DNA of 64,000 nucleotides from Streptomyces sp. Q6. GTDB lineage: Bacteria > Actinomycetota > Actinomycetes > Streptomycetales > Streptomycetaceae. The DNA lies in the NCBI RefSeq assembly GCF_036967205.1, contig NZ_CP146022.1:1798001-1862000 (forward strand). The letters run 5' to 3'. Positions 52,419 to 63,218 of this stretch are shown here, piece after piece. The notes under the pieces are model-generated. The model worked only from the letters and a program-made list of their open reading frames with translations, was not told the origin of the DNA and made no database searches. The position numbers and the translations under genes are program-made. Positions within the stretch are counted from its first letter, which is position 1. The number at the start of each line of letters is the position of its first letter.

Positions 52419-53584
52419 CGGGCGAGCACCTCCCTGGCGAGCTGGCGATAGGCGGCGGCGCCGACGGAGTTGGACGCGTACGTGGTGATCGGCTCACCGG
52501 CGACCGTGGTCTCCGGGAAGCGCACGGTCCGGCCGATCACCGTGTGGTAGACGTGATCGTCGAACGCCTCGACCACGCGCGCCAGCACCTCACGGCTGTG
52601 CACGGTCCGCGAGTCGTACATCGTCGCGAGGATGCCGTCGAGTTCGAGCTCCGGGTTCAGGCGCTCCTGGACCTTCTCGATGGTCTCGGTCAGCAGGGCC
52701 ACACCGCGCAGCGCGAAGAACTCGCACTCCAGCGGCACGATCACCTTGTGAGCGGCCGTCAGGGCGTTCACGGTGAGCAGGCCGAGGGAGGGCTGGCAGT
52801 CGATCACGATGTAGTCGTAGTCGGCCATCAGCGGCTTCAACGCCCGCTGCAACGTGGACTCGCGGGCGACCTCGCTGACCAACTGCACCTCGGCAGCGGA
52901 CAGGTCGATGTTGCTCGGGAGCAGGTCCATGTTCGGGACGGCGGTCTTCAGGAGCACCTCGTCCGCGGACATCCCCCGCTCCATGAGCAGGTTGTAGACC
53001 GTGAGGTCGAGCTCCATCGGGTTCACGCCGAGGCCGACCGACAGGGCTCCCTGCGGGTCGAAGTCGACGAGCAGGACCCGGCGACCGTACTCGGCGAGTG
53101 CGGCACCCAGGTTGATGGTCGACGTGGTCTTGCCGACGCCGCCCTTCTGGTTGCACATCGCGATGATCTTCGCGGGACCGTGGTCGGTCAGTGGGCCTGG
53201 GATCGGGAAGTACGGCAGTGGACGCCCGGTCGGACCGACGCGCTCGCGGCGCTGACGGGCAGCGTCCGGGGCGAGCGTGGCCGCGTACTCGGGGTCGGGC
53301 TCGTATTCGGCGTCGGGGTCGTAGAAGTGTCCCTCGGGGGACAGTTCGTCGTAGTCGGCGAAGTGGCTGTGTGTGTCGCCACTTCGGTCGCCGGCCATGG
53401 CGTTCACGTGATGGCCATCCATGCTCTGGTGTGCTGTCTGCGTCGGCGTCTTCTGGGAGGCGCTCTGGTAGCCGCTCTGGTGGGCCGCGAAGGTACGCAC
53501 AGCTACGGAGCCGACAGCTTGAAGCCCCGCGGGAACCTGTCCGCCTGGCTGGCCACCTCCGGGAGTAAATGTCGACTCATTCAC
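52403..53584 (-). CDS. parA: ParA/Soj-family ATPase encoded with scpAB
   Basis: This 393-residue deviant-Walker ATPase has KGGVGKTTSTINLGAALAEY, VLLVDFDPQGALSVGLG, YDYIVIDCQPSLGLLTVNAL and VRFPETTVAGEPITTYAS. A long disordered N-terminal stretch of about 140 residues, rich in Gln, Ser and His, precedes the ATPase. I start at GTG 53584 because AAGGAGGT lies 10 bases upstream; an ATG at 53620 precedes that site. No parB or parS is adjacent, so this is not the origin-proximal parAB pair. The next gene downstream may supply the DNA-binding partner. Confidence 0.88.
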   Translation of the reverse strand: MNESTFTPGGGQPGGQVPAGLQAVGSVAVRTFAAHQSGYQSASQKTPTQTAHQSMDGHHVNAMAGDRSGDTHSHFADYDELSPEGHFYDPDAEYEPDPEYAATLAPDAARQRRERVGPTGRPLPYFPIPGPLTDHGPAKIIAMCNQKGGVGKTTSTINLGAALAEYGRRVLLVDFDPQGALSVGLGVNPMELDLTVYNLLMERGMSADEVLLKTAVPNMDLLPSNIDLSAAEVQLVSEVARESTLQRALKPLMADYDYIVIDCQPSLGLLTVNALTAAHKVIVPLECEFFALRGVALLTETIEKVQERLNPELELDGILATMYDSRTVHSREVLARVVEAFDDHVYHTVIGRTVRFPETTVAGEPITTYASNSVGAAAYRQLAREVLARCHAE

Positions 53585-53899
53585 AAGTCGTCTTACCTCC
53601 TTGGATGTGACCAGGAACATTTATCGATAGGTCAGCGTGGCACCATGCCGACGGTTGGCGACTCTATGGCGTGTCACCGCTCCGCAGCAACACAATCCGC
53701 CGGACCCGGCACGATGTGTCGGTAACGGAACACCCTCATGTCAAGGGCGTACGACGGCTCTTCGGTGCGTTTCGCGGCTGCGCGAATCGGTTAAAGGGTT
53801 ACGTTCACGGCGAGTTGACCATGTCCGTACCCATGCACTTACGGCCGGACCCCTCGCAAGGTCCGGCCGTAGGCGTGAGATTGACGACTTCGGTTGACG
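53585..53899. promoter_or_regulatory. Promoter of parA and terminator of ald
   Basis: This 315-base gap holds no gene. A hairpin at 53840-53871 (TACGGCCGGACC pairing with GGTCCGGCCGTA, eight-base loop) ends the ald transcript. The remaining part must hold the parA promoter. A TTTATCGATAGG stretch lies at 53619-53630 and GGTTAAAGGGTTACG at about 53788-53803. No parS-like GTTTCACGTGAAAC sequence is present. Confidence 0.6.
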
Positions 53900-55015
53900 T
53901 CAGCCGAGCAGCGTCTCGAGCTCCAGGTGCTCCAGACCGTGCGCTTCGGCGACCTCCTTGTAAACCACCTTGCCGTCATGGGTGTTGAGTCCCAGGGCCA
54001 GCGCGGGGTCGCGGCGCAGGGCCTCGACCCAGCCACGGTTGGCCAGTTCCACGATGTACGGGAGCGTGGCGTTGGTCAGCGCGTACGTCGACGTGTTGGG
54101 CACCGCGCCGGGCATGTTGGCGACGCAGTAGAAGACCGAGTTGTGGACCGGGAAGGTCGGCTCGGCGTGCGTCGTCGGGTGCGAGTCCTCGAAGCAGCCG
54201 CCCTGGTCGATCGCGATGTCGACAAGGACACTTCCCGGCTTCATACGCGACACGAGCTCGTTGGTGACGAGCTTCGGAGCCTTGGCGCCGGGGATCAGGA
54301 CCGCGCCGATGACGAGGTCGGCGTCGAGGCAGGCCTTCTCGAGTTCGAAGGAGTTCGAGATGACCGTCTGGATCTTCGTACCGAAGATCTTGTCGGCTTC
54401 CTTGAGCTTGTTGATGTCGCGGTCGAGCAGGGTCACGTGGAAGCCCATGCCGATGGCGATCTGCGCGGCGTTCCAGCCGGAGACGCCGCCGCCGATGACG
54501 ACCGCCTTGCCGGCGTGCACGCCGGGGACACCGCCCGGAAGGACACCGCGACCGCCGTTGGCGGCCATCAGGTGGTAGGCGCCGACCTGCGGGGCCAGAC
54601 GGCCCGCGACCTCGGACATCGGGGCGAGCAGCGGCAGCTGGCGGTTGGCGGTCTCGACCGTCTCGTACGCGATGGCGGTCGTGCCCGACTCCAGGAGCGC
54701 GTCCGTGCACTCCTTGGAGGCCGCGAGGTGCAGGTACGTGAAGAGCGTCTGGTCCTTGCGGAGGCGGTGGTACTCCTCGGCGATCGGCTCCTTGACCTTC
54801 AGGAGCAGGTCGGCGGTCGCCCAGACCTCGTCGGCGGTGGCGAGGATCCGCGCACCGGCGCCGACGTACTCCTCGTCCGTGATCGAGGAGCCCACACCGG
54901 CGTTCTGCTCGATGAAGACCTGGTGGCCGTGGCGCACCAGCTCATGCACACCGGCGGGGGTGATGGCCACCCGGAACTCGTTGTTCTTGACCTCGCGGGG
55001 GATGCCGACCTTCAT
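53900..55015 (-). CDS. ald: Alanine dehydrogenase
   Basis: This 371-residue NAD-dependent enzyme catalyses reversible alanine deamination to pyruvate. The start [17 protein letters not shown] has the substrate Arg. Lys75 (LLKVKEP) and His96 (TYLHLA) are the catalytic pair, the nucleotide site is [16 protein letters not shown], and [20 protein letters not shown] holds the conserved Asp. Length and motifs are exactly those of the family. It is monocistronic, with a hairpin terminator at 53840-53871. The 145-base upstream region contains a TGCACTGCATACCAGTGCG near-palindrome (about 55057-55075) that may be a regulator site. Confidence 0.95.
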   Translation of the reverse strand: MKVGIPREVKNNEFRVAITPAGVHELVRHGHQVFIEQNAGVGSSITDEEYVGAGARILATADEVWATADLLLKVKEPIAEEYHRLRKDQTLFTYLHLAASKECTDALLESGTTAIAYETVETANRQLPLLAPMSEVAGRLAPQVGAYHLMAANGGRGVLPGGVPGVHAGKAVVIGGGVSGWNAAQIAIGMGFHVTLLDRDINKLKEADKIFGTKIQTVISNSFELEKACLDADLVIGAVLIPGAKAPKLVTNELVSRMKPGSVLVDIAIDQGGCFEDSHPTTHAEPTFPVHNSVFYCVANMPGAVPNTSTYALTNATLPYIVELANRGWVEALRRDPALALGLNTHDGKVVYKEVAEAHGLEHLELETLLG

Positions 55016-55160
55016 CGTCGATCACGGTCCTTGGCTCAGGGGATATCTCGGTCAATGCACTGCATACCAGTGCGCCGACGGACACACCGGGAGACACCGC
55101 GAATCAACGCGGCGGAGCCAGTCTAATGAAGGTTGTCGAGCTGTCTAGCCTTTCGATGCA

Positions 55161-57284
55161 TCAATCTTTCGCGGATGCACTACGGATTTCGTAGGCGTTA
55201 GAGGCTTGTTCCGAAGGGTTTGCCGCCGCGGCAGGGTTTCCGGGTCCTCCCGTGAGCTCCTCTCCCAGCATGCGCTCGGCCGCACCGCGGTGCAGCTTGG
55301 CCGCGGCCGGGTCGCCGAGCCGTTCGAGGGTGTCCGCGAGCCGCAGCTGGAGCGCCGCCTGGAGCCGTACGTCCTTGGCCTGCCGCGCCCACTCGACGGC
55401 CTCCTGGCAGGTGTGCAGCGACTCCTCGGGCCGCCCCGCGTACTCCTGGACCCGCGCCAGTTCGCTCAACGCCCGTGCCTGGGCGGTGACATCGCCCTCC
55501 TTGCGGTACCCGGCGACGGCCGAGCGCCAGCCGCGCATCGCCTCGCCGTAGCGCCCCGCGTACGTGTGCACGGCGGCGATCCGCCCGTGCAGCCGCGCGG
55601 CGTCGGCCCGCTCGCCGCGCGTGAGCCGCTGCGACAGCGCCCGCCCGAACCAGTCGGCGGCCCGCTGCCAGTCCCCCAGCTCCTGGTACGCGCCTCCTAC
55701 GGATTCCATCGCGCGGCCGGTCGCGTACGGGTCCTGCGCGGCCCGTCCGGCGTCCAGCGCGGCCCGGTAGCGGGCGAGCGCCTCCTGGGTGCGGCCGGTC
55801 TGCGCGTCGAGATCGGCGAGGTTGAGCAGCGCGGCGGCCTTCTCCCGCGGCAGGTCGCGCCGCTCGGCCACGTCGAGCACGAGCCGGTGGATCCCGTACA
55901 GCTCGGGCGCCGCCGCCTCGGTGCCCCGGTGCGCGACCATCGCCCGCACGAGGGCGGCCATCAGCCGGCGCGCCAGCGTGTCCAGCTCCCCGTCGGCGAC
56001 GGCCAGCCGGGCCGCCGCGAGCAGCGCGGGCTGCCGTACGCGCAGCCACTCGGCGGCCGCCTCCGGGTCCGCGAACCGCAGGGCGCTGGGCAGTCCCGCG
56101 AGCTTCTTGCGGCCCGGGGACCCGTCGGGCTCGGTGACCGCGCGGCAGGACGTGAGCAGCCGTACGGTCCGCTCCAGCATCCGGGCGCGGGCCAGCTGCA
56201 CCTCGCCGGGCCGGTCCTGCGTCTCGGTGAGCCCGCGCAGCAGCGGCACCAGGCAGCCCGGCACCTCGTACTGCGGCAGCTCGGAGTCGACGGGCCGGAC
56301 GAGGCCGAGCTCCACGAAGTCGTCGAGCGTGGTCCGGGCGGCGGACACGGAGCAGCCGGCGAGCGCGGAGGCCGTGTGCGGGTCGACGTACCCCTCGGGC
56401 GCGAGCGACAGGTAACGCAGTATCCGCGCGGCGGGCCCGGCCAGCGAGGCGTAGGCGTGCCGGAAGACGCGGGCGAGCGCGGGCCCCTCGCCGTCCTGGG
56501 CGTGCAGCTGCTTGGCCAGGTCGGCGACGGACTCCTTGGGCCGTACGGCGAGCCAGCCGCCGGCGATCTCCAGCGCGGCCGGCTCCGCGCCGCACAGCTC
56601 GACGAGGGACTCGGCGGAGCGCGGGTCGCAGGTGACGCGGACGGACCCGGTGTGCCTGGTCAACAGGTCGAGGGCGGACTTGGTGTCGAGTCCGCCGAGC
56701 GTGCAGGGCCGCACGTCGGGGATCCCGGTCAGCGGCCCTTCGGCCACGGCGACGACGAGGCAGTCCGCGGTCTCGGGCAGCAGCGGGTCGACCTGCTCGG
56801 CGTCCCCCGCGTCGTCGAGCAGCAGCACGACCCGCCGCACGGAGAGCCCTTCGCGCAGCCGCTCGGTGAGGTCGTCGGCGGACTCGCCGGGAGGTGCGGG
56901 CAGTTCGAGCGCGTTCAGCAGGTCACGGGCGACGCGCTCGGTCGGTACGGGGGTGCCGTCGGGGGCGGTGAGGCGGGCCCGCAGCGCTCCGTCCGGGTAC
57001 TGGTCGGCGACCTGGCGCAGCAGCTCCTCGGCGAGGGCGGTGCGGCCGGTGCCGGGCCGTCCGGCGACCAGCAGCACCCGGGCGCGCGGCGCCTTGCGCC
57101 CCGCCAGGGTGTCGAGCCCGGCCCGTTCGATGTCGGACCTGAGCTCCTTCAACTCGCGTCTGCGCCCGAGGAACTGACCGGACGTCACGTCCTGGCCCCG
57201 ACGGGTGCGGCGCCGTTTGCGGGACCGCTCGGAGGACTCCCCGACCGCCGTCACGTCGTCCGACTCGACCGCCTGATCCGTCAC
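55161..57284 (-). CDS. Large ATPase-TPR protein with degenerate Walker A
   Basis: This 707-residue STAND/NB-ARC-like protein has a basic N terminus (SERSRKRRRTRRGQ) followed by FLGRRRELKELRSDIERAGL, typical of the entry to AAA/NB-ARC modules. Walker A reads GRPGTGRTAL, with Arg81 in place of the invariant Lys; Walker B is VVLLLDDAGD. A winged-helix region follows (RILRYLSLAPEGYVD ... LDDFVELGLVRPVD). Six or so TPR-like repeats form the C-terminal half (ALLNLADLDAQTGRTQEALA, SVGGAYQELGDWQRAADWFG). Such proteins act as signalling or scaffold ATPases. The Arg substitution suggests loss or change of ATP hydrolysis. Confidence 0.75.
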   Translation of the reverse strand: MTDQAVESDDVTAVGESSERSRKRRRTRRGQDVTSGQFLGRRRELKELRSDIERAGLDTLAGRKAPRARVLLVAGRPGTGRTALAEELLRQVADQYPDGALRARLTAPDGTPVPTERVARDLLNALELPAPPGESADDLTERLREGLSVRRVVLLLDDAGDAEQVDPLLPETADCLVVAVAEGPLTGIPDVRPCTLGGLDTKSALDLLTRHTGSVRVTCDPRSAESLVELCGAEPAALEIAGGWLAVRPKESVADLAKQLHAQDGEGPALARVFRHAYASLAGPAARILRYLSLAPEGYVDPHTASALAGCSVSAARTTLDDFVELGLVRPVDSELPQYEVPGCLVPLLRGLTETQDRPGEVQLARARMLERTVRLLTSCRAVTEPDGSPGRKKLAGLPSALRFADPEAAAEWLRVRQPALLAAARLAVADGELDTLARRLMAALVRAMVAHRGTEAAAPELYGIHRLVLDVAERRDLPREKAAALLNLADLDAQTGRTQEALARYRAALDAGRAAQDPYATGRAMESVGGAYQELGDWQRAADWFGRALSQRLTRGERADAARLHGRIAAVHTYAGRYGEAMRGWRSAVAGYRKEGDVTAQARALSELARVQEYAGRPEESLHTCQEAVEWARQAKDVRLQAALQLRLADTLERLGDPAAAKLHRGAAERMLGEELTGGPGNPAAAANPSEQASNAYEIRSASAKD

Positions 57285-57547
57285 GGGCCACGCTCCGTCT
57301 CACCCATCCCCTCCGGGGGTCGGCAGGGGCGGTTCCGAGCGTAGTTCAGGGGGTGCGGGTGCCCTGGGCGGGCGGCGCGGCGAAGTCACCCGGTCGGATC
57401 AGCAGATGGTCGCATTAGCTCTGCCGGGGACCGCCTCGTCGCTGAAGGCACGCGGCGAAGCGGCGGCCTCCAGCGACGCGGGGAACCGCGCGACCAGCCC
57501 GCACCGACTCGCGCCCGGCGACGGGACCGCGCCCCCCGAGGCGCTAG
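57285..57547. other. Intergenic region left of IS copy 2, with a Streptomyces-type repeat
   Basis: These 263 bases hold no supported gene. CGCGGGGAACCGCGCGACCA (57475-57494) resembles the GC-rich repeat that I recall as common between Streptomyces genes; a similar stretch lies at 24938-24965. Before the IS inserted, this DNA was the immediate 3' flank of the NUDIX gene and probably held its terminator. The region ends in the CTAG (57544-57547) used as IS target. Confidence 0.45.
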
Positions 57548-58443
57548 GGCCTGTCTTCAAAGTAGCGGCGCGGGATGATGGGTCTTGTGAGTCGCCGCTA
57601 TGAACTGACCGATGAGGAATGGGAGTTGTTACGCCCGTTCCTACCGGCGGCATCGTTCGGTCGCCCGCGGGCGGACGACCGGACGATGTTGAACGGGATC
57701 GTATGGAAGATCCGTGCGGGCGCCGCCTGGCGGGATGTGCCAGCCCGGTACGGGCCGTGGCAGTCGTTGTACACACGTTTCCGCAGGTGGGCCCTGGACG
57801 GCACGTTCACCCGCATGCTTGCCGCGGTCCAGGCCGACCGCGACGCGAACGCGGACGTGGACTGGCTGGTGGCCGTCGACTCCACTCTGGTCCGTGCCCA
57901 TCAACACGCGGCCGGCGCGAAAAGGGGGGCCGGTCGAGGGACGAACCGGCAGATCACGCCCTCGGCCGATCCCGAGGTGGACTGACCACCAAGATCCATC
58001 TTGCCTGTGACGGCCGCGGCCGCCCGCTCTCGTTCACTCTCACTGGCGGTAACCGCAATGACTGCACCCAGTTCGAACAGGTCATGGCGGGTATCCGCGT
58101 CGCTCGACTCGGCCCCGGTCGCCCCCGCACTCGCCCCGACCGGGTGGTCGCGGACAAGGGCTACTCGTCCCGGGCCATCCGCACCCATCTGCGCCGACGC
58201 GGCATCAAGGCCACCATTCCCGAACGGGTCGACCAACTCGCCGGGCGAGCACGACGCCGTGAACGGCGATGCGGCTTCGACAAGGCTGCCTACCGGCGCC
58301 GCAACGTCGTCGAGCGCTGCTTCAACCGCCTCAAGCAATGGCGCGGCATCGCCACCCGATACGACAAGACCGCGACCTCCTTCGAAGCCGCGGTCACCCT
58401 CGCATCAACGCTCCTCTGGCTCCGCCCACTTTGAAGACAGGCC
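57548..58443 (+). mobile_element. IS5/IS427-type insertion sequence, copy 2
   Basis: This 896-bp element has terminal repeats GGCCTGTCTTCAAAGT (identical at both ends) and CTAG on each side (57544-57547 and 58444-58447). It is the same length as copy 1 at 13736-14631 and almost identical, but in opposite orientation. Because its ends are perfect while those of copy 1 carry changes, this looks like the more intact copy. Confidence 0.9.
57575..58434 (+). CDS. IS5-family transposase made by -1 frameshift (copy 2)
   Basis: The first frame 57575-57985 and the second frame ending at 58434 give one protein of about 286 residues through a -1 slip at AAAAGGGGGG (57920-57929). Catalytic residues are Asp in VAVDSTLVRAHQ, Asp in VVADKGYSSRA and Glu in NVVERCFNRLKQ. 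DEEWELLRPFLPAASFGRPR is the N-terminal signature. The translation start MMGLVSRRYEL could also be the second Met. It appears functional: no stop interrupts either frame before the slip site. Confidence 0.88.
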
Positions 58444-59073
58444 CTAGACCTCGAACGGCCGCGCAGGCCACTCCGCCTCGGCCGCCCGCAACTGCTCCAC
58501 CCCGCCGGAGGCCAGCGCGGCGCTCAGCGAGAGGACGCCCACGACCAGGCAGTTGTTGTGCAGCTCACCGGCCAGCACGCCCTGCACCAGCTCCGCCAGC
58601 GGAACCCGGGCGAACTCCATGTCCGCCTCCTCGTCCTCCACCGCGAACCGGTCGCCCTCGGCCTCGGACAGGTCCCGGGCGAGGAAGATGCGGACGGCCT
58701 CGGAGCAGCCGCCCGGCGTCGTGTAGACGTCGGTCAGCACCCGCCAGTCCTCCGCCTTGACGTGCGCCTCCTCGTACAGCTCGCGCTGCGCCGCGTGCAG
58801 CGGGTTCTCGCCGGGGATGTCCAGCAGCCCGGCCGGGATCTCCCAGAGCTTCATGTGCACGGGGTGCCGGTACTGCTTGAGGAGCAGCACCCGCCCCTGG
58901 TCGTCGAGCGCGACGACGGCGACCGAGCCGGGGTGGACCTGGTAGTCGCGCCGCGCCACCGATCCGTCGGGCATGACGACATCGTCCGTGCGCACCGAGG
59001 TCTTGTTCCCGACGAAGGGGGTCTCGGTCGCCCGGACCTCCCACTCCTCGGCGGTGTCCTTGATCGTCGTCAT
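58444..59073 (-). CDS. NUDIX hydrolase, ADP-ribose pyrophosphatase type
   Basis: This 209-residue hydrolase resembles NudF-type ADP-ribose diphosphatases. VLLLKQYRHPVHMKLWEIPA precedes the NUDIX box AGLLDIPGENPLHAAQREL followed by YEEAHV, where the usual Gly of EExG is replaced by His, as often in this subgroup. It ends EWPARPFEV. The ATG at 59073 is preceded by GGAACG-like bases. The stop TAG (58444-58446) lies in the CTAG at which the IS5-type element inserted, so the reading frame is intact but the native 3' region has been displaced. It is 115 bases downstream of pyrG in the same direction. Confidence 0.85.
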   Translation of the reverse strand: MTTIKDTAEEWEVRATETPFVGNKTSVRTDDVVMPDGSVARRDYQVHPGSVAVVALDDQGRVLLLKQYRHPVHMKLWEIPAGLLDIPGENPLHAAQRELYEEAHVKAEDWRVLTDVYTTPGGCSEAVRIFLARDLSEAEGDRFAVEDEEADMEFARVPLAELVQGVLAGELHNNCLVVGVLSLSAALASGGVEQLRAAEAEWPARPFEV

Positions 59074-59188
59074 ACCGGAACGTCCTCCCACGTGAGCAAA
59101 AGAAACCGGGGCACGTGCCGCATTTGGCACGCACCCCGGTAACCGTACATCGCTTGTGTTACAAGCCCTTCAGAGCCCTACACGGCCC

Positions 59189-60880
<1,692 letters not shown>

Positions 60881-61391
60881 GGCCAAGAGGGGGCTCCCGT
60901 GGTCGCGGTCTGGGGTGCGTACCGGCGTGCTCTCCAGGACTTTCGGGGGAGGCGCCGTCGCTGCGGTTCGGGGGTTCTATGACCACCGGCTCACGGGCTA
61001 CCAGGGTATCAGCGACGCGGCGAGGCTGCTTCCGGCCACGCTCCGCTTACAGGTCACCACAGGGGCACTGCTCCGTCACCCGATGCTCACCCGTTCGGCT
61101 CAGGCGCGTTGCCGTGAGCGGCACGCAGATCACTTGAGCGCGACGTATCCTGCTCGGACACTCGGCTGGCGAGTCACCCTGGAAAACGGCACCACGACGG
61201 CAACACCCCCGCCCGTTCCAACCGTTCACCGGAACACGAAGTCCGTTCGCCGGTGCCTCCGCCGGAACAACCGGCTCGTCAGTTCGTTTGACAACAACGA
61301 ATCAGGACGACGTATCAAAACGATCCGTTGACCTCCCATTGACCGTTGGCTTTGACCGTTGGGCCCCCAATTTTTCGTTCCGGGGGCGTAC
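60881..61391. promoter_or_regulatory. Divergent region between pyrG and the GH15 gene
   Basis: The 511 bases hold no supported gene. On the plus side three copies of TTGACC occur within 30 bases (61328-61333, 61339-61344, 61352-61357), two of them continuing GTTGG, immediately before the start region of the GH15 gene. A perfect TTGACA near 61288 followed by TATCAA 19 bases on is a candidate promoter. On the pyrG side a G+C-rich leader with no clear hairpin precedes the start. Confidence 0.45.
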
Positions 61392-63218
61392 GTGGCCGTT
61401 CGACTGGAGATGCACGTGGCCGGGCGCATCGAGGATTACGCACTCATCGGAGACATGCAGACCGCAGCGCTGGTCTGCCGGGACGGCACAGTGGACTGGC
61501 TGTGCCTTCCCCGCTTCGACTCGCATGCCATTTTCGCCGGGCTGCTCGGCACCGAGGACCATGGCTTCTGGCGCCTTGGTCCGGCACACGCGGCCGACGC
61601 CGCGCCACCGATGGCGGCGCGGCGCGCCTACCGCGGCGACTCGCTCGTCCTCGAATCCGAGTGGGACACTCCGCGCGGCACCGTCCGCGTCATCGACTTC
61701 ATGCCGCCGCGCGACGGCGCGCCGCAGCTCACCCGGATCGTGGAGGGTGTCAGCGGGCGCGTGCCGATGCGCTCCGCGCTGCGGATGCGCTTCTCGTACG
61801 GGCGGATCACCCCGTGGGTGCACAAGGTGGACGGGCGTACGGTCGCGATGGCCGGACCCGACTCCGTGTGGCTCGATTCCGACGCCGAGACGTACGGCAA
61901 GAACCTGACGACGTACTCGGACTTCACGGTCGGGCCCGGTGACCGGATCGCGTTCACCATCCAGTGGCAGCCCTCGCACAAGGGACAGCCTCCGATGCCG
62001 GACCCCGAGGGGGCGCTGGTGGCGACGGAGGACTTCTGGCGGGAGTGGGTCGAGCACTGTACGTACCACGGTCCGTACCGCGAGGCCGTGGTGCGGTCGC
62101 TGATCACGCTGAAGGCGCTGACGTACGCGCCGACCGGCGGCATCGTCGCGGCGCCCACCACCTCGCTGCCGGAGGAGATCGGCGGCGTACGGAACTGGGA
62201 CTACCGCTACACGTGGCTGCGCGACGCCGCGATCACGCTGTCGTCGCTGCTGCGCACCGGGTACCGCGAGGAGGCCCGCGCCTGGCGCGAGTGGCTGCTG
62301 CGGGCGGTCGCGGGTGACCCCGAGAACCTCCAGATCATGTACGGCATCGCGGGCGAGCGGGAGCTCGGCGAGGCGGAGCTGGACTGGCTGCCCGGGTACG
62401 AGAACTCGGGCCCGGTCCGGGTCGGCAACGGAGCGGCGCACCAGCTCCAGCTCGACGTGTACGGCGAGGTGACCGAGGCCCTGCACCTGGCCCATATGAC
62501 CGGGCTCGCGCGCAACGACTACGCGTCGCTGCTCCAGCTGAAGCTCATCCGCTACCTCGAAGGCCACTGGGACGAGCCGGACGAGGGCATCTGGGAGGTG
62601 CGCGGGCCGCGCCGGCACTTCGTGCACTCGAAGGTCATGGCGTGGGTCGCGGTGGACCGGACGATCAAGCTCATCGAGTCCGGTGACGCCGACGGACCGC
62701 TGGAGAGGTGGCGCGAGCTGCGCGACGACATCCACCGGGACGTCTGCGAGAAGGGCTACGACAAGGAACGCAACACGTTCACGCAGTCGTACGGCAGCAA
62801 GGAGCTGGACGCCTCGCTGCTGCTGATTCCGCAGATGGGCTTCCTGCCGCCCGACGACAAGCGCGTCATCGGCACGATCGAGGCCATCCAGCGGGAGCTG
62901 TCGACGGAGGACGGGTTCATCCTGCGCTACCCGACGGACGGCGAGGACGCCGGTGTCGACGGGCTGCCCGGTGACGAAGGGGCGTTCCTCGCCTGCTCGT
63001 TCTGGATGGCGGACGACCTCGCGATGATCGGCCGGGTCGACGAGGCCCGCAAGCTCTTCGAGAAGCTGCTCGGGCTCCGCAACGACCTGGGGCTGCTCGC
63101 CGAGGAGTGGGATCCGCGGCTGCAACGCCAGGTCGGCAACTTCCCGCAGGCGTTCAGCCACGTGCCGCTGATCGACACGGCACTGCGGCTGACCGCCTCA
63201 GGGGCGTACGGCGGCTAA
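61392..63218 (+). CDS. GH15-family glycoside hydrolase (glucoamylase/trehalase-like)
   Basis: This 608-residue cytoplasmic alpha-glucan hydrolase has an opening GRIEDYALIGDMQTAALVC, then GTVDWLCLPRFDSHAIFAGL, typical of actinobacterial GH15 proteins. VRNWDYRYTWLRDAAITLSS and GIWEVRGPRRHFVHSKVMAW are conserved active-site segments. The C terminus has DEGAFLACSFWMADDLAMIG and GLLAEEWDPRLQRQVGNFPQ with the catalytic Glu. Homologues in mycobacteria hydrolyse trehalose, so trehalase is possible. I prefer GTG 61392 because GGGGGCG precedes it; an ATG at 61410 follows GGAG too closely. The last four bases overlap the stop of the convergent amine oxidase gene. Confidence 0.85.
   Translation: MAVRLEMHVAGRIEDYALIGDMQTAALVCRDGTVDWLCLPRFDSHAIFAGLLGTEDHGFWRLGPAHAADAAPPMAARRAYRGDSLVLESEWDTPRGTVRVIDFMPPRDGAPQLTRIVEGVSGRVPMRSALRMRFSYGRITPWVHKVDGRTVAMAGPDSVWLDSDAETYGKNLTTYSDFTVGPGDRIAFTIQWQPSHKGQPPMPDPEGALVATEDFWREWVEHCTYHGPYREAVVRSLITLKALTYAPTGGIVAAPTTSLPEEIGGVRNWDYRYTWLRDAAITLSSLLRTGYREEARAWREWLLRAVAGDPENLQIMYGIAGERELGEAELDWLPGYENSGPVRVGNGAAHQLQLDVYGEVTEALHLAHMTGLARNDYASLLQLKLIRYLEGHWDEPDEGIWEVRGPRRHFVHSKVMAWVAVDRTIKLIESGDADGPLERWRELRDDIHRDVCEKGYDKERNTFTQSYGSKELDASLLLIPQMGFLPPDDKRVIGTIEAIQRELSTEDGFILRYPTDGEDAGVDGLPGDEGAFLACSFWMADDLAMIGRVDEARKLFEKLLGLRNDLGLLAEEWDPRLQRQVGNFPQAFSHVPLIDTALRLTASGAYGG

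Noticed and set aside
53585-53899. parS-type centromere near parA
   Set aside because: No GTTTCACGTGAAAC or close variant is present in the intergenic region.
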